From Planctomycetaceae bacterium (lineage in GTDB: Bacteria; Planctomycetota; Planctomycetia; Planctomycetales; Planctomycetaceae), in contig SIAF01000007.1 of assembly GCA_009691905.1 (NCBI GenBank), positions 1 through 36,660 on the forward strand: DNA of 36,660 nt, given 5' to 3'. Below the pieces are notes generated by a model that saw only the letters and a program-made list of their open reading frames with translations, was not told the origin of the DNA and did not search any database. Made by a program: the position numbers and the translations under genes. This document shows positions 18,359 through 29,340 of this stretch, piece after piece; the stretch's first letter is position 1; every line of letters starts with the position of its first letter.

Positions 18359-21300
18359 ATGATCGCTCCCTCGTCCCGTCCCGCCCGACTCTGGCTGGTC
18401 TTTCTATTGCTGATGATTATCGGTTTGGCCCGGGCACGCGCGGCGGTCGCCGACGAACTTCCGTCTTCCGCGAAAGGCAAATCACGCGTCGAATTCAACC
18501 GCGATATCCGGCCGCTGCTTTCGGACAACTGCTTTCAGTGCCATGGGCCTGATGCCGCGAAACGCCAGGCCGAACTGCGTCTCGACACCGAGGCGGGGGC
18601 CACAGCCGATCTCGGGGGCCGCTCGGCCCTCGTGGCGGCCAGCCTCGAACAGAGTGAGCTGTACCAGCGGTTGATTGCAGCCGACCCCGCCGAGACGATG
18701 CCCCCCCCGGCTTCGGGCAAATCGCTGACCCCCCCGCAAATCGAGCTGATTCGCCGATGGATCGAACAGGGGGCCGCGTGGCAACAGCACTGGTCGCTCA
18801 TCCCGCCGGTTCGGCTGCCGACGCCGATCGTCAACGGCTCGGAATGGGTCCGCAATCCGATCGATGCATTCGTCCTGGCCCGGTTGGAACGAGAAGGATT
18901 ATCGCCCTCTCCCGAAACCGATCGAACGACGCTGCTGCGACGGGTTTCGCTCGACCTCACCGGACTGCCCCCCACCCCCGACGAAGTCGATGCGTTTCTG
19001 GCCGACAACTCGCCGGCGGCCTATGAGAATGTCGTCAATCGTTTGCTCGACTCGCCCCGGTTCGGCGAGCGGATGGCCGTTCGCTGGCTCGACGGAGCGC
19101 GCTATGCCGACACCAGCGGATACCAGAGCGATGGCGAGCGGTACATGTGGCGCTGGCGCGACTGGGTGATCGAAGCCTACAATGCCAATCTGCCGTTCGA
19201 TCAATTTACGATCGAACAACTTGCCGGCGACCTGCTGCCGGGAGCGACTCTCGAACAGCAGATCGCCAGCGGCTTCAATCGTAACCATCGGCAGAACGCG
19301 GAAGGGGGCATCATTCCCGAAGAGTATGCCGTCGAGTACGTCGTCGATCGCGTTGAAACGACATTTACGGTCTGGATGGGCCTGACGATGGGCTGCGGCC
19401 GCTGCCACGACCATAAGTTCGACCCGCTGACGCAGCGCGAGTTTTATCAGTCGTTCGCCTACTTCAACAACGTGCCTGAATTCGGTCGCGCCAGCAAATA
19501 CGGGAACTCGCCGCCGATGATCAAGGCCCCGACACCATTTCAATTGCAGCAGCTCGCGGCGCTCGACGCCCGCGTGGCCCAGGCCCTGGCCGACTTCGAT
19601 CGGCAAGCGCCGGCGATCGCCGCCGGCCAGGCCGCATGGGAGCGGTCGCTCGACCCGCTCCAAATCGCCGACCCGACGACGACGCGCGGCGAGGTGTATC
19701 GCGCCTCCCTCAATCGAGTCGATTCTTCGGCCACACAGGCACTGCCCGAGCAGTTCGACGAGGGTGAGCCTGCCTATGCACCCGGCCGAATCGGGGAGGC
19801 GGCCGAGTTTGACGGAACCCGGTTTGTGAACGCGGGGGACGTGGCGGCGTTCGGCTTTCTCGACAAATTCAGCCTGTCGGGGTGGATTTTCCCCCGTGGG
19901 CCAGCGGGCGGGGCGATTGTCTCCCGCATGACCGATGCCGAACACGCCGACGGGTACTCTCTCGTTCTCGAGAACGGCCGCCTGCAACTCAATCTCGTCA
20001 AACGCTGGCTGGACGATGCGCTGCGCGTCGAAACCGAGCACCCCCTGGAACCCGACTTGTGGCATCATGTTCTGGTCACCTATGACGGTTCGCGCCAGGC
20101 CGCGGGCGTCAACTTCTACATCGACGGCAGCCCGGCGGCGATCAAGGTGAATCTGGACCAGCTCAATCAGACCTTCGCGACAAAGGAACCGCTGCGGATC
20201 GGCGCCGGGAACGGGCCAAACGGACGGTTTCATGGACTGATCGACGATGTGCGAGTCTACAAGACCGTCGTGACGGCCCAGGAAGCGGCGGTCGTTTCCA
20301 CAGCCGATACGGTGGCCGAAATCGCGGCCCTGCCCGAGAACCGCCGCACTCCGAATCAGGCAACGAAGCTCCGCGTGCTGTATCTTGAAAAGTATGCGCC
20401 GGCCGCTCTGCGTGAGGCGCGCGACCGCTTATTTTCACTCCGGCAGGCGTCCTCGGAGTTTGCCGAAAGTCTCCCCACGACGATGGTCATGCAGGAGTTG
20501 CCGACCCCCCGTGAAACGCACATTCTGCTTCGCGGCGAATACGACAAACCCGGTGACAAAGTGACGCGCGGCACCCCCGGATGCCTCCCCGCGTTCCCTC
20601 CCCGAGGGCCGCTCAACCGCCTGGGCTTTGCCCGATGGCTGGTTGAGCCGAATCATCCGCTCACGGCGCGCGTCGCCGTCAATCGCCTGTGGCAAATGCT
20701 GTTTGGCACCGGAATCGTCAAGACGGTCGACGACTTCGGAGCACAAGGTGAATGGCCCAGCCACGCTGAACTGCTCGACTGGCTGGCGTGCGAATTCATG
20801 CAACCGGGCGACAATCTCGGCACTGCACCCGCCTGGGACACGAAGCGTCTGCTGCGCCTTTTGGTCACGTCGTCGACCTATCGGCAGTCGTCGCGCGTGA
20901 CGAGCGAGCTATGGCACCGCGACCCCGACAACCGGCTGCTGGCCCGCGGCCCCCGCTTGCGGCTGCCGGCCGAAATGGTCCGCGACCAGGCGTTGTTCGC
21001 CTCCGGCCTGCTCGTCGAAAAACGGGGCGGTCCGTCGGTCAAACCGTATCAGCCCGACGGCCTGTGGAAAGAACTGGCCGATGTCGAGTACGTTCAGGAT
21101 CACGGCGATAATTTGTATCGCCGGGGGATGTACACCTTCTGGAAGCGAACGATTCCCCCACCCACGATGATGACGTTCGACAGCGCCGGCCGTGAAACGT
21201 GCATCGTTCGCGAAACGCGAACCAACACGCCGTTGCAGGCCCTGACGCTGATGAACGACGTCACGTTTGTCGAAGCCTCGCGGGCGCTGGCGCAGCGTGT

Positions 21301-21574
21301 GCTGCGTGCCGCCGGCCCGACCCCCGCCGAGCGGCTGACGCTGGCCTTTCGACTGGCCGTCTCGCGCACACCGACGCCGGCCGAGCTGCAGGTGCTGGTC
21401 GCCGGCTGGCAGGCACAACGGGATCGCTTTGCCGCCGACCCGCAGGCGGCCGACGAGTTGCTCAGCCAGGGAGAATTGCCTCGCGACAACCAATTCGACC
21501 CTGCCGAAGCGGCCGCCTATACGACGCTGGCGGGCGTGATTCTGAATCTGGATGAGACGATTACGAAGGAATGA
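18359..21574 (+). CDS. PSD1-type protein: planctomycete cytochrome c, DUF1549, LamG-like and DUF1553 domains
   Basis: Signal-like [94 protein letters not shown]...[11 protein letters not shown] (LamG-like); [19 protein letters not shown]; listed ORF starts at 18221. Confidence 0.93.
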   Translation: MIAPSSRPARLWLVFLLLMIIGLARARAAVADELPSSAKGKSRVEFNRDIRPLLSDNCFQCHGPDAAKRQAELRLDTEAGATADLGGRSALVAASLEQSELYQRLIAADPAETMPPPASGKSLTPPQIELIRRWIEQGAAWQQHWSLIPPVRLPTPIVNGSEWVRNPIDAFVLARLEREGLSPSPETDRTTLLRRVSLDLTGLPPTPDEVDAFLADNSPAAYENVVNRLLDSPRFGERMAVRWLDGARYADTSGYQSDGERYMWRWRDWVIEAYNANLPFDQFTIEQLAGDLLPGATLEQQIASGFNRNHRQNAEGGIIPEEYAVEYVVDRVETTFTVWMGLTMGCGRCHDHKFDPLTQREFYQSFAYFNNVPEFGRASKYGNSPPMIKAPTPFQLQQLAALDARVAQALADFDRQAPAIAAGQAAWERSLDPLQIADPTTTRGEVYRASLNRVDSSATQALPEQFDEGEPAYAPGRIGEAAEFDGTRFVNAGDVAAFGFLDKFSLSGWIFPRGPAGGAIVSRMTDAEHADGYSLVLENGRLQLNLVKRWLDDALRVETEHPLEPDLWHHVLVTYDGSRQAAGVNFYIDGSPAAIKVNLDQLNQTFATKEPLRIGAGNGPNGRFHGLIDDVRVYKTVVTAQEAAVVSTADTVAEIAALPENRRTPNQATKLRVLYLEKYAPAALREARDRLFSLRQASSEFAESLPTTMVMQELPTPRETHILLRGEYDKPGDKVTRGTPGCLPAFPPRGPLNRLGFARWLVEPNHPLTARVAVNRLWQMLFGTGIVKTVDDFGAQGEWPSHAELLDWLACEFMQPGDNLGTAPAWDTKRLLRLLVTSSTYRQSSRVTSELWHRDPDNRLLARGPRLRLPAEMVRDQALFASGLLVEKRGGPSVKPYQPDGLWKELADVEYVQDHGDNLYRRGMYTFWKRTIPPPTMMTFDSAGRETCIVRETRTNTPLQALTLMNDVTFVEASRALAQRVLRAAGPTPAERLTLAFRLAVSRTPTPAELQVLVAGWQAQRDRFAADPQAADELLSQGELPRDNQFDPAEAAAYTTLAGVILNLDETITKE

Positions 21575-23088
21575 AAATGCATCCACTGACCGAACGCCAA
21601 CTGATCCTCAGTCGCCGTGCGCTGCTGGGCCGAGCCGGGCTTGGCCTGGGGTCGCTGGCGCTCGCCTCGCTGCTCGACGGGCGCGTGCTGCCCGACGACA
21701 GCCCGCCTCCTGCGGCGCCGATCGGCGCCGCACGCGCCGGCGCAGGCAACGGTCAGCAAGACCCGGACGGAGGCCTTCCCGGCTTCCCCTCGTTTACCGC
21801 AAAAGCCAAGCGCGTGATTTACCTGTTTCAATCGGGCGCGCCGAGCCAGATGGACCTGTTCGACTGGAAGCCGCGGCTGGCCGATCTGCGCGGAACCGAG
21901 TTGCCCGATTCGATCCGTCGCGGGCAACGACTGACGGGTATGACCTCGACGCAGACCTCCTTTCCGGTCGCCCCGAGCAAATACAAATTCGAACAGCACG
22001 GCCAAAGCGGCGCGTGGATCAGTGAGCTGTTGCCGCACACGGCCAAAATCGCCGACCGGCTGTGTTTCATCAAGTCGATGCATACCGAAGCGATCAATCA
22101 CGACCCGGCGGTGACGTTTTTTCAAACGGGAGCGCAGCTTGCCGGCCGCCCCAGTATCGGCGCATGGCTCTCGTACGGACTGGGCAGCGAAAACCGCGAC
22201 CTTCCGGCGTTTGTCGCCATGATCTCGCAGGGGAGCGGCAATCCCCTCGATCAACCGCTCTACGACCGCTTGTGGGGCAGCGGGTTTTTGCCGTCGCGCT
22301 ATCAGGGGGTCAAGTTCCGCTCGGTCGGCGACCCGGTGCTGCATCTCTCGAACCCGCCCGGTCTCGACAGCACGGCCCGTCGGCGGTTTCTCGACGACCT
22401 CGCACAGCTCAACCGCCTGAAACTCGACGAAGCCGGCGACCCCGAAATCGCCACCCGAATGGCGCAATACGAAATGGCCTACCGGATGCAATCCTCGGTG
22501 CCCGAACTGACCGACGTGTCGAGCGAGCCCGAGCACATTTTCGAGATGTACGGCCCCGACTCGAAAAAGCCGGGGACGTTTGCCGCGAATTGTCTGTTGG
22601 CTCGGCGGCTTGCCGAGCGCGGCGTACGGTTTGTCCAGCTCTTCCACCGCGGCTGGGACCAGCACGCCAAGCTCCCGACGCAAATCGTCGGCCAGTGCCG
22701 CGATACCGATCAACCTTCGGCGGCGCTGATTCAGGATCTGGCCCAGCGCGGCCTGCTGGAGGACACGCTCGTCGTCTGGGGGGGCGAGTTCGGACGGACC
22801 GTCTACTGCCAGGGGCAACTCACCGCGACCGACTACGGACGCGATCATCACCCACGTTGCTTCACGCTGTGGCTGGCCGGCGGCGGGATCAAGCCCGGCG
22901 TCAGCTACGGCAGCACCGACGACTACTGTTACAACATCGCCGAAAACCCGGTACATGTTCACGATTTACATGCCACACTGCTGCATTGCCTGGGAATCGA
23001 CCACACGAAACTGACCTACAAGTTTCAGGGACGCTATCACCGGCTGACCGACGTGCATGGGAAGCTGATCAAAGAGATTCTCAGTTGA
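21571..23088 (+). CDS. DUF1501 domain-containing protein, Tat signal
   Basis: [60 protein letters not shown]...[21 protein letters not shown]; start overlaps preceding stop (translational coupling). Confidence 0.95.
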   Translation: MKMHPLTERQLILSRRALLGRAGLGLGSLALASLLDGRVLPDDSPPPAAPIGAARAGAGNGQQDPDGGLPGFPSFTAKAKRVIYLFQSGAPSQMDLFDWKPRLADLRGTELPDSIRRGQRLTGMTSTQTSFPVAPSKYKFEQHGQSGAWISELLPHTAKIADRLCFIKSMHTEAINHDPAVTFFQTGAQLAGRPSIGAWLSYGLGSENRDLPAFVAMISQGSGNPLDQPLYDRLWGSGFLPSRYQGVKFRSVGDPVLHLSNPPGLDSTARRRFLDDLAQLNRLKLDEAGDPEIATRMAQYEMAYRMQSSVPELTDVSSEPEHIFEMYGPDSKKPGTFAANCLLARRLAERGVRFVQLFHRGWDQHAKLPTQIVGQCRDTDQPSAALIQDLAQRGLLEDTLVVWGGEFGRTVYCQGQLTATDYGRDHHPRCFTLWLAGGGIKPGVSYGSTDDYCYNIAENPVHVHDLHATLLHCLGIDHTKLTYKFQGRYHRLTDVHGKLIKEILS

Positions 23089-23093
23089 ATCAA

Positions 23094-23294
23094 GACTTGG
23101 TGGGCGCGAAGAGGCAAGCGACGGATACTCGTGACGCAAGCGAACTCGACGCGTGGACGCAGCGGCTGGGCGAACTGGGCATCGCCATCGAAGAGCGCAA
23201 AGTGTGGGACCGCGGCGGAATCAGCCTCTACTTTCGCGATCCCGATCAGCACCTGCTAGAACTGGCCACCCCCGGCGTCTGGTCGATTTATTAG
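23094..23294 (+). pseudogene. VOC/glyoxalase-family protein, C-terminal remnant
   Basis: ELDAWTQRLGELGIAIEERKVWDRGGISLYFRDPDQHLLELATPGVWSIY followed by stop; no N-terminal half is present, the upstream frame runs through the DUF1501 gene. Confidence 0.8.
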
Positions 23295-24035
23295 CTGAGC
23301 GCTCGTGAGTCGCTTAGGGTCTCGACGTTTTTCCGAGACAGTGCCGAACCTCAAATGCGGGGTTGCCCTGCACCATGCCAATTCCACTTCAGCATATGCC
23401 CGAGCCACGTTCACTTCAATGGAATCTGAATTCGGGTGACACGACATTTTCCACCGAGTATTTCCAGCTTGTGACCCGTTCGACCTCTCAGAAGGCGCGA
23501 ATTCCCATTATGCACTTCTGAGCGAATTTGGCCAGGATTTGGCGAAAATCGCCTCAGAAGGCGCATATTGCTGCGCGACACCCCCCCCGCCGGGTTTTTG
23601 CCATTTGGCATAACATTTTCTGTCACCTCGGCAGGCCCCGGAACCACTTTCGCTTGCCAACACCTCCATTTTGATATGGCTTGATGCGCAGGTGCTTTCT
23701 GGCCCCCTTCACGGTCTGCTCCTTGAACCCGGCCTCTCATTGCAAGCTCCCACATCTCGGCTGCCGGTCGCGGGCCTTCGCATTGGGACCAGCATCTTTA
23801 GGGCAGACCGTCGACGGCGCGTCTGTGAAGGCCCACGAGACATTCGCCACCGCCTGGCAACCGGGGGCACAAGGTCGCGGCGGCTCGGCACGACATCCAT
23901 CAGGCGTCTGGTTCATATTAGGATTCATATGAACACTATTATACCATACGGTGCCGTAGGGGCGAAAGAGCGATTGGCAGAAATCATGTTCACCGCAAAG
24001 ACGCAAAGCGGCCGTTGGCCGCTGCCAAAGAAGGG

Positions 24036-24114
24036 AACCACGAATCTCACGAATTAAACGAATAAGGCGTTTTGTCCCTATTCGAAATTCGTGATATTCG
24101 ACCTATTCGTGGTT
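24036..24114. repeat. AACCACGAAT terminal-inverted-repeat element, copy C
   Basis: AACCACGAATCTCACGAATTAAACGAAT ... ATTCGTGGTT; left flank GCGGCCGTTGGCCGCTGCCAAAGAAG. Confidence 0.75.
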
Positions 24115-24217
24115 AGCGTTTTCTTCGGTCACAGGCTGGGAGCCAAGCGACATGAGTTCGCCATCTTGAAATTCTTCTCACGATGAAAAGATTCTGGGTG
24201 TTTGCTGCGCGAAGGGC

Positions 24218-27200
24218 TTACTTTCCCGCCCCTGCCACGATAGTGGTCCCTTTGACCTCCAGGCGTATCCCCGGCGCCGCGTGGCGTTCGTTCTTGGCTT
24301 CGACTTTGGCCGCGGCGTAAAACATCAATGGCCCCGGTTCGGCCCAGGGATCGCAGGCGACGACGAACGATCGGCTGGTTTCGTCTTCGTTGATCAGGAC
24401 GCCGTTGAGACCGACATCGAGGACGCGAAGGCCGTGGGGCAGGTTCAAGACCTCAACCGGGACGCGTCCTTTGAATCCGTTCCTGCGCTCGATCGTGGCT
24501 GTGAAGCGCAGTTCCTGCCCTGGTGCAATCTCAGCAAAGGGGGGCTCGATGGTCGTTTTCAGGTCGGGGGGTGACGTGATCGTCACATGGTGTGAGCCGA
24601 AACCGGGGGAGGAGGCATGCTCGAGCGGTTTGCCGTCGATTACGGCGCTTGCGATGGCGCGCATCGTCAGGTCGGTTCGCGGTTCGGGGGTCGAATCTGC
24701 GGCAGGCGACCCCCCCTGGCCCCCCCTTGCTAAGGGGGGGAGCGATGTGAGTTGATCGTCGGCGGTTAGTGTCAGGATGGCTGTATGCAGATCGGGGCCG
24801 ATGCGCGTGGTGGTGGCCGTGATTCCGTCGGGCAGGCCGTCGATGCGAATATCAACATTGCCGTTGAATCCGTCGAGCCGGTCGACCGTGACCGTAATCG
24901 GCAACGAGCCGCCGCGGGGAATGTTCGGGTTTTCGGGATCGAGCGAGATGCGGAAGTCTTCCTGTCGCGGGCGGATGACCAGGCGATACACAAAATCGTT
25001 CGCCGACAGGTCGCGGACATCGCGAACTCGGGCGACGTACCTGCCGTCGGACGGCACGTCGAACAGCACCTGCGAATCGCTCCCTAGCCCGGGTGCGTCG
25101 TCGTTTCGCCAATCGAGGGTGACCACCGGCATGCCGTTGGGGGGAAATTGCACTCCCGGCGGGTGGATTTCGACTTTGAACGCAGCCGTGTTGATGGCAT
25201 GCGCCTGCGGGGTGGTGCCGAAATAGCCTGTCCGAGGCCCCAGGCGGTCGAAAAACTTCACGTCTTCATCGGGACCCAGCGGCATCACCTGCACCTTAAG
25301 CACTTCGGCGCCGACCATCACGAAGTCGTTGGTCAGCAAGTCGTCCCAGGCCTGCAGGCGAATTCCCTTCGTCCGCGATTCGTGATCGCGAAGGACGATG
25401 TACGTCTCGGCAACAGCCCGCAGCGTGTGTCGCGGAACCGGTTGACCGTTCGCATCGAGAATGTCGATGACCGTGTCGATGGGCGAGCCGAGGCGGCGGG
25501 CAAACGTCTCGATCGTCAGGCGGTCGCCGCGTTTGGCTTCGAACGCGAAGTGGTCGGCGTCGGGGGTTGAGGTGCCGGATGCAATGACAACTGTCGGCGG
25601 CGCGCCCCCTGCAGATTGCGCCAGCACACCCTTCCCTTCGTTCGACTGCGACAAGGCAGCGATTGCCGCGATTCGTCCTGAGACCGCGCCGGGTACGGGC
25701 AACACCTGAGCCTGGTTCGGCCCGTCGTTGGGCTCCACTTCGGCGAACTCGGCAAACGGGCTGGCCTCGTATCTTACGGAATTGATGGCTTTCGTGGTGA
25801 ACGTATTGGGGGCGATGAACCTCGACGCGACGCCGGGAATCGCGGTCAGCCGCGTGAGCGGAGCCAGGTTGAATCCATCCAGTTCGATGGCGGCGACTTC
25901 ACCGGCAACCGGCTGTCCCTGATCGGCAGCGCGCATGCCTAATGGGAATCCCCCTGTAACATAGGGAAACGTGCCGGCATGCACATAGTAAAAATGGTTC
26001 CCGCCGCCGGTATTGTCTCGATCTTCGATTTCCAGATAGCATTTCCCCGCAGTCTCGAACCGCCGACCCAGCACGACTTCACTGCGGGCCGTCTGGCGGA
26101 CGGCGGCTTGGATCACTTTCCCATCGACATCCCGCAGCGTGAGCCTGGCCTGCAGCGACGACCCGAGGTTTGGCCCGATCAGCAGAAACACCAGCTCTTG
26201 TCCCGCCTGGGTTTCGAACGACCACAGGTCGCGGTCGCCGCGGCGGTCAATGCTGCCGACCAGCGTTGCAGGCAATGAGACGGCGGTCGCCTTCTCAAAG
26301 ACGTTGTTGTCTTCCTTCTCGCCGACCTCAGGGAAAGGCCCGACGTAGAACGATTTCGACCCGGCAGTACCCAGCGGTGTGTGCAACCGCAGCGCCACGG
26401 TGCCGGGTGGCAGATCGGCGGGGATGTCGATCTCGCAAAAGGCGGCATTCGCGTTCTTCTCGTCGGCCGGCAGAAGGTTTGCCTTCAAGTTGCCGTGGGA
26501 AATGAAAATTTGATCGGCGGCGGAGACATTTTGCCCCCCCAGCGTCAGCTTGACCTTGCTGCCGCGAACGACCGTCCGCGGGCTGATCGCGTCCAATCGC
26601 GGCGTCGGGGGATTGGGCAGGGGCGCTTCGACTTTCGGCGGGTCGGCGCCGCCGGCTGGCTGCGCGTCCTGCCGGTTAAGAAGTGCTGCAACCAAAGGCG
26701 CCGGCGTGCCGCCTGATGCGTGAACGGCAGCCGCTGCGTCCTGAGCTGCGGGCGCCGACAGGCCATCGCGGAGTTTCGCCGGCGAGCGGGCGTCGAACAC
26801 AGGCAGTTCGCCGTTGTAAAGCCCTGCCGCGAGTTGCTCGCCCGAAGGAGAGACAGCCAGAGCCAGCGGCCAATCGGCCAGGCCCTCGTAAACGTGGCGT
26901 TCGCGAAGCTGGCCGACGTCCCAGGCTTTGATGCGGCGATCTTCACTCGACGAAAACAGCGTCTGGCCATCGGGACTGTAAACCAGCGCCAGAATCGGCG
27001 CATCGTGGGCGAAGGCGCTGCGCTTCAACCTGGCGATGGTCCCGTTCCATCCATACACCCGAATCATCTTGTCGACGCCCCCCACGGCGATTTCATGCCC
27101 CTGCGGATGGAAGGCGACGGCGCTTTGCGGCTTGGTAGGCTCGGTGAGCGTGAGAATCCGCTGACCGTCGGCGACGTTCCAGAGTTTGACCGTCTGATCG

Positions 27201-28159
27201 GCGGCGACTGAAGCGAGCGCCTTGCCATCGGGGCTGAAGGCGACTCCGAAGACCGCCGCCGTGTGATGCTTGAGAGTGTGCCGCTCGGCACCCGAGTCAA
27301 CGTCCCACAAAATCAGCAGCTTGTCGTAGCTCGCCGAGACCAGTTGCCGGCCATCCGGGCTGAAGGCGATGGCGTAGATCGAGTCGACATGACCGGCGAG
27401 GGAACGCAAAACCGGCGTCGGAGCATTCCCTTTGACAACCTCAGCCCCCTGTGGCTTGCCCTCTTCGCGATTGGGCTTTTCGCGACTGGGCACTTCCCAG
27501 ATTCGCACATTGCCCCCGACACTGGGCAACCCTTCGGCGGCAGCAACCAGGCGACCATCAGGGCTGAAAGCGATGGCATTGATCGGGTTTTCGGCACCGG
27601 TCAGCGTCGTGACGATCGTGCCCCCTGAGGCATCGAGCAACAACACTTCGCGATGCCTTGCGGCGGCAAGCCAATGGCCGTCACGGCTGTAGGCGACCGA
27701 CGAAATCGCCGGTGCGACGGAAACTTTCGGCTGAATGCGGGGCAGGGCCAATTCGTCGATCGACCCAAGCTCGCTGCTGACCGGTGGCTTGGCCCCCAGG
27801 TCGATCCAGTGCCGTACCAGTTCGATCTCTTCGGCCTTGGGCTGCTTAGCATCTTTGGGAGGCATTTTTGGCTGCTCGGCGCCCAGCAGCATCTGGACAA
27901 GCCGGCTTTCGCGGCTGTTGCCCGCGACGATCACGGCACCCCCGTCGCCGCCAGCCAACAGCGACTTGTGCGTGAGCAGGCTGAGCCCCGCCTTGCTGTC
28001 GTCGCCGCCATCGTGGCAGCCCAGGCAGTAGGTTTTGAAGAAGGGGGCGATTTGTTTTTCGTAGGTGGGGGGGGCGTCGGCACGGGCGGCTTGGGCCGCG
28101 AACGCGAGTTCGCTCAGGAACAGCACAAGTATCAAACTGGATCGGAGAGTCATCGCCAT
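24218..28159 (-). CDS. Large secreted protein: cytochrome-c (CxxCH) domain, WD40 repeats, C-terminal Ig/pre-peptidase-like regions
   Basis: APFFKTYCLGCHDGGDDSKAGLSLLTHKSLLAGG; repeated AIAFSPDGRxxxSxxxDxxxxxWD units; EVGEKEDNNVFEKATAVSLPATLVGSIDRRGDRDLWSFE. Confidence 0.93.
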   Translation of the reverse strand: MAMTLRSSLILVLFLSELAFAAQAARADAPPTYEKQIAPFFKTYCLGCHDGGDDSKAGLSLLTHKSLLAGGDGGAVIVAGNSRESRLVQMLLGAEQPKMPPKDAKQPKAEEIELVRHWIDLGAKPPVSSELGSIDELALPRIQPKVSVAPAISSVAYSRDGHWLAAARHREVLLLDASGGTIVTTLTGAENPINAIAFSPDGRLVAAAEGLPSVGGNVRIWEVPSREKPNREEGKPQGAEVVKGNAPTPVLRSLAGHVDSIYAIAFSPDGRQLVSASYDKLLILWDVDSGAERHTLKHHTAAVFGVAFSPDGKALASVAADQTVKLWNVADGQRILTLTEPTKPQSAVAFHPQGHEIAVGGVDKMIRVYGWNGTIARLKRSAFAHDAPILALVYSPDGQTLFSSSEDRRIKAWDVGQLRERHVYEGLADWPLALAVSPSGEQLAAGLYNGELPVFDARSPAKLRDGLSAPAAQDAAAAVHASGGTPAPLVAALLNRQDAQPAGGADPPKVEAPLPNPPTPRLDAISPRTVVRGSKVKLTLGGQNVSAADQIFISHGNLKANLLPADEKNANAAFCEIDIPADLPPGTVALRLHTPLGTAGSKSFYVGPFPEVGEKEDNNVFEKATAVSLPATLVGSIDRRGDRDLWSFETQAGQELVFLLIGPNLGSSLQARLTLRDVDGKVIQAAVRQTARSEVVLGRRFETAGKCYLEIEDRDNTGGGNHFYYVHAGTFPYVTGGFPLGMRAADQGQPVAGEVAAIELDGFNLAPLTRLTAIPGVASRFIAPNTFTTKAINSVRYEASPFAEFAEVEPNDGPNQAQVLPVPGAVSGRIAAIAALSQSNEGKGVLAQSAGGAPPTVVIASGTSTPDADHFAFEAKRGDRLTIETFARRLGSPIDTVIDILDANGQPVPRHTLRAVAETYIVLRDHESRTKGIRLQAWDDLLTNDFVMVGAEVLKVQVMPLGPDEDVKFFDRLGPRTGYFGTTPQAHAINTAAFKVEIHPPGVQFPPNGMPVVTLDWRNDDAPGLGSDSQVLFDVPSDGRYVARVRDVRDLSANDFVYRLVIRPRQEDFRISLDPENPNIPRGGSLPITVTVDRLDGFNGNVDIRIDGLPDGITATTTRIGPDLHTAILTLTADDQLTSLPPLARGGQGGSPAADSTPEPRTDLTMRAIASAVIDGKPLEHASSPGFGSHHVTITSPPDLKTTIEPPFAEIAPGQELRFTATIERRNGFKGRVPVEVLNLPHGLRVLDVGLNGVLINEDETSRSFVVACDPWAEPGPLMFYAAAKVEAKNERHAAPGIRLEVKGTTIVAGAGK
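24720..24740. repeat. GC-rich perfect palindrome inside a CDS
   Basis: CCCCCCCTT-GCT-AAGGGGGGG, 9 bp stem; translated in frame (minus strand) as ..SLPPLARGGQGGSPA.. Confidence 0.8.
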
Positions 28160-28204
28160 GTTCAGTCTAATTCGGGGTTAGATACGGAAGGCCGTCAGAT
28201 TCAA

Positions 28205-28435
28205 TCAACCGACGACCTTTACCTTCGCTTTGGCTTTTGCCGGAACTTCGATGAAAGCGAAGTATTTAGCGGGATACAGGTAGTCCTCGCCGGATTCGTC
28301 CACAATGCGGACGTATTTGGTCTTCGCAGCGCTTTCGTCGGGAAGGACTTGATAAACTTTGCGTGCGTCGAGATCGGGTTCGACATCGGTAATGCACACC
28401 GCGAAACGAACCTCGGGTTTTGGTTTGCGAGCCAT
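28205..28435 (-). CDS. Small hypothetical protein
   Basis: 76 aa, MARKPKPEVRFAVCITDVEPDLDARKVYQVLPDESAAKTKYVRIVDESGEDYLYPAKYFAFIEV; protein-like composition, between two supported minus-strand genes. Confidence 0.65.
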   Translation of the reverse strand: MARKPKPEVRFAVCITDVEPDLDARKVYQVLPDESAAKTKYVRIVDESGEDYLYPAKYFAFIEVPAKAKAKVKVVG

Positions 28436-28542
28436 AACAGTTCAATCCAATCCAATTCCGTGACGGCCCCGACAACGTCGAAATGCAGCCAGTGTTTACG
28501 GCTTCAGTGTCGCGTCGTTCGAGAGCAGTGCGACGCGGAACA

Positions 28543-28968
28543 TTAAACAGACCAGTCTTCGATCCTGAGATCAGGGACTCGCCCAAAGTCGATTGAATTT
28601 CGCGTGAGCAGCGTGGCGTCGTGTGCCAGGCAAATCGCGGCAATTTTCAGATCCATCGTGCCAATCCGGACCTTGTCACTGTGAAGCTGTTGAAACACGA
28701 TTGCTGCTCGATTGTCAAAGTCCAAAACTCGCATCTGAGTATAGTTTTCCAGGTGGCGGTGTAATTTCCCATAACACTGGACTTGTCTCGCAATTGTTTT
28801 CGCTTTGGCGAGATATGCCAACCAGCCTCGAGTTTGCTCTTCGTAGGTCACGATTGTTGTCGCAACCGCGTCACCGGCCTGATCCTCAAGGCGTGAAGTC
28901 AATCGAGCCCCTTCCGGTGAATGCGCGTGCTGCAACAGAGTTATGTGGTCAGTGTCAAGAACGACCAT
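28543..28968 (-). CDS. PIN domain (VapC-like) toxin
   Basis: MVVLDTDHITLLQ, TTIVTYEEQTRGWLAYL, DKVRIGTMDLKIAAICLAHDATLLTRNSIDFGRVPDLRIEDW. Confidence 0.9.
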   Translation of the reverse strand: MVVLDTDHITLLQHAHSPEGARLTSRLEDQAGDAVATTIVTYEEQTRGWLAYLAKAKTIARQVQCYGKLHRHLENYTQMRVLDFDNRAAIVFQQLHSDKVRIGTMDLKIAAICLAHDATLLTRNSIDFGRVPDLRIEDWSV

Positions 28969-29176
28969 TTCGTCGTCTTCCAGATTTGGGCCGGAGGGAC
29001 TCCCGGTATTCGCGACCAAGTTTCATGGCGGCCTCATGATCGGCATCGCCAGCGAAGGAGCCTTGAATCAATTTCCACCAGGGAATTTCGGCCTTTGACG
29101 CCGATGCTTTCTGATTCAACGATTCGACTTTGGATTCGAGGGCGGCGAGGCGTTTTTCCAATTGTGCAATAGTCAT
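28955..29176 (-). CDS. Putative antitoxin/partner of the VapC-like toxin (coiled-coil)
   Basis: MTIAQLEKRLAALESKVESLNQKASASKAEIPWWKLIQGSFAGDADHEAAMKLGREYRESL...; 3' end overlaps the toxin start by 14 nt. Confidence 0.7.
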   Translation of the reverse strand: MTIAQLEKRLAALESKVESLNQKASASKAEIPWWKLIQGSFAGDADHEAAMKLGREYRESLRPKSGRRRNGRS

Positions 29177-29272
29177 CAATTCTCTCCCCCCCCTCGCACG
29201 TCTCGTCATTGGTCGTCTGCTGAAAGCGCTCACAAATGAGACGATGCGGTTCTCATGCAAAATGGCACTTCA

Positions 29273-29288
29273 GGGGGCTTAGGCCCCC
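29273..29288. terminator. Candidate terminator hairpin downstream of the DUF1549/DUF1553 gene
   Basis: GGGGGC-TTAG-GCCCCC, 6 bp GC stem, about 50 bp beyond the minus-strand stop at 29341. Confidence 0.4.
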
Positions 29289-29340
29289 CGCTGACCTGTT
29301 CGAATACTTCTGAATCTCAAAAAAAGCGCCGATACGACAT

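Noticed and set aside
21517-22962. 481 aa minus-strand ORF opposite the DUF1501 gene
   Set aside because: Shadow ORF; no recognisable motifs
23411-24057. 114 aa and 128 aa ORFs on opposite strands after the VOC remnant
   Set aside because: Mutually overlapping, no motif, and the plus-strand one ends inside a repeat element; might be degraded mobile DNA but not supportable
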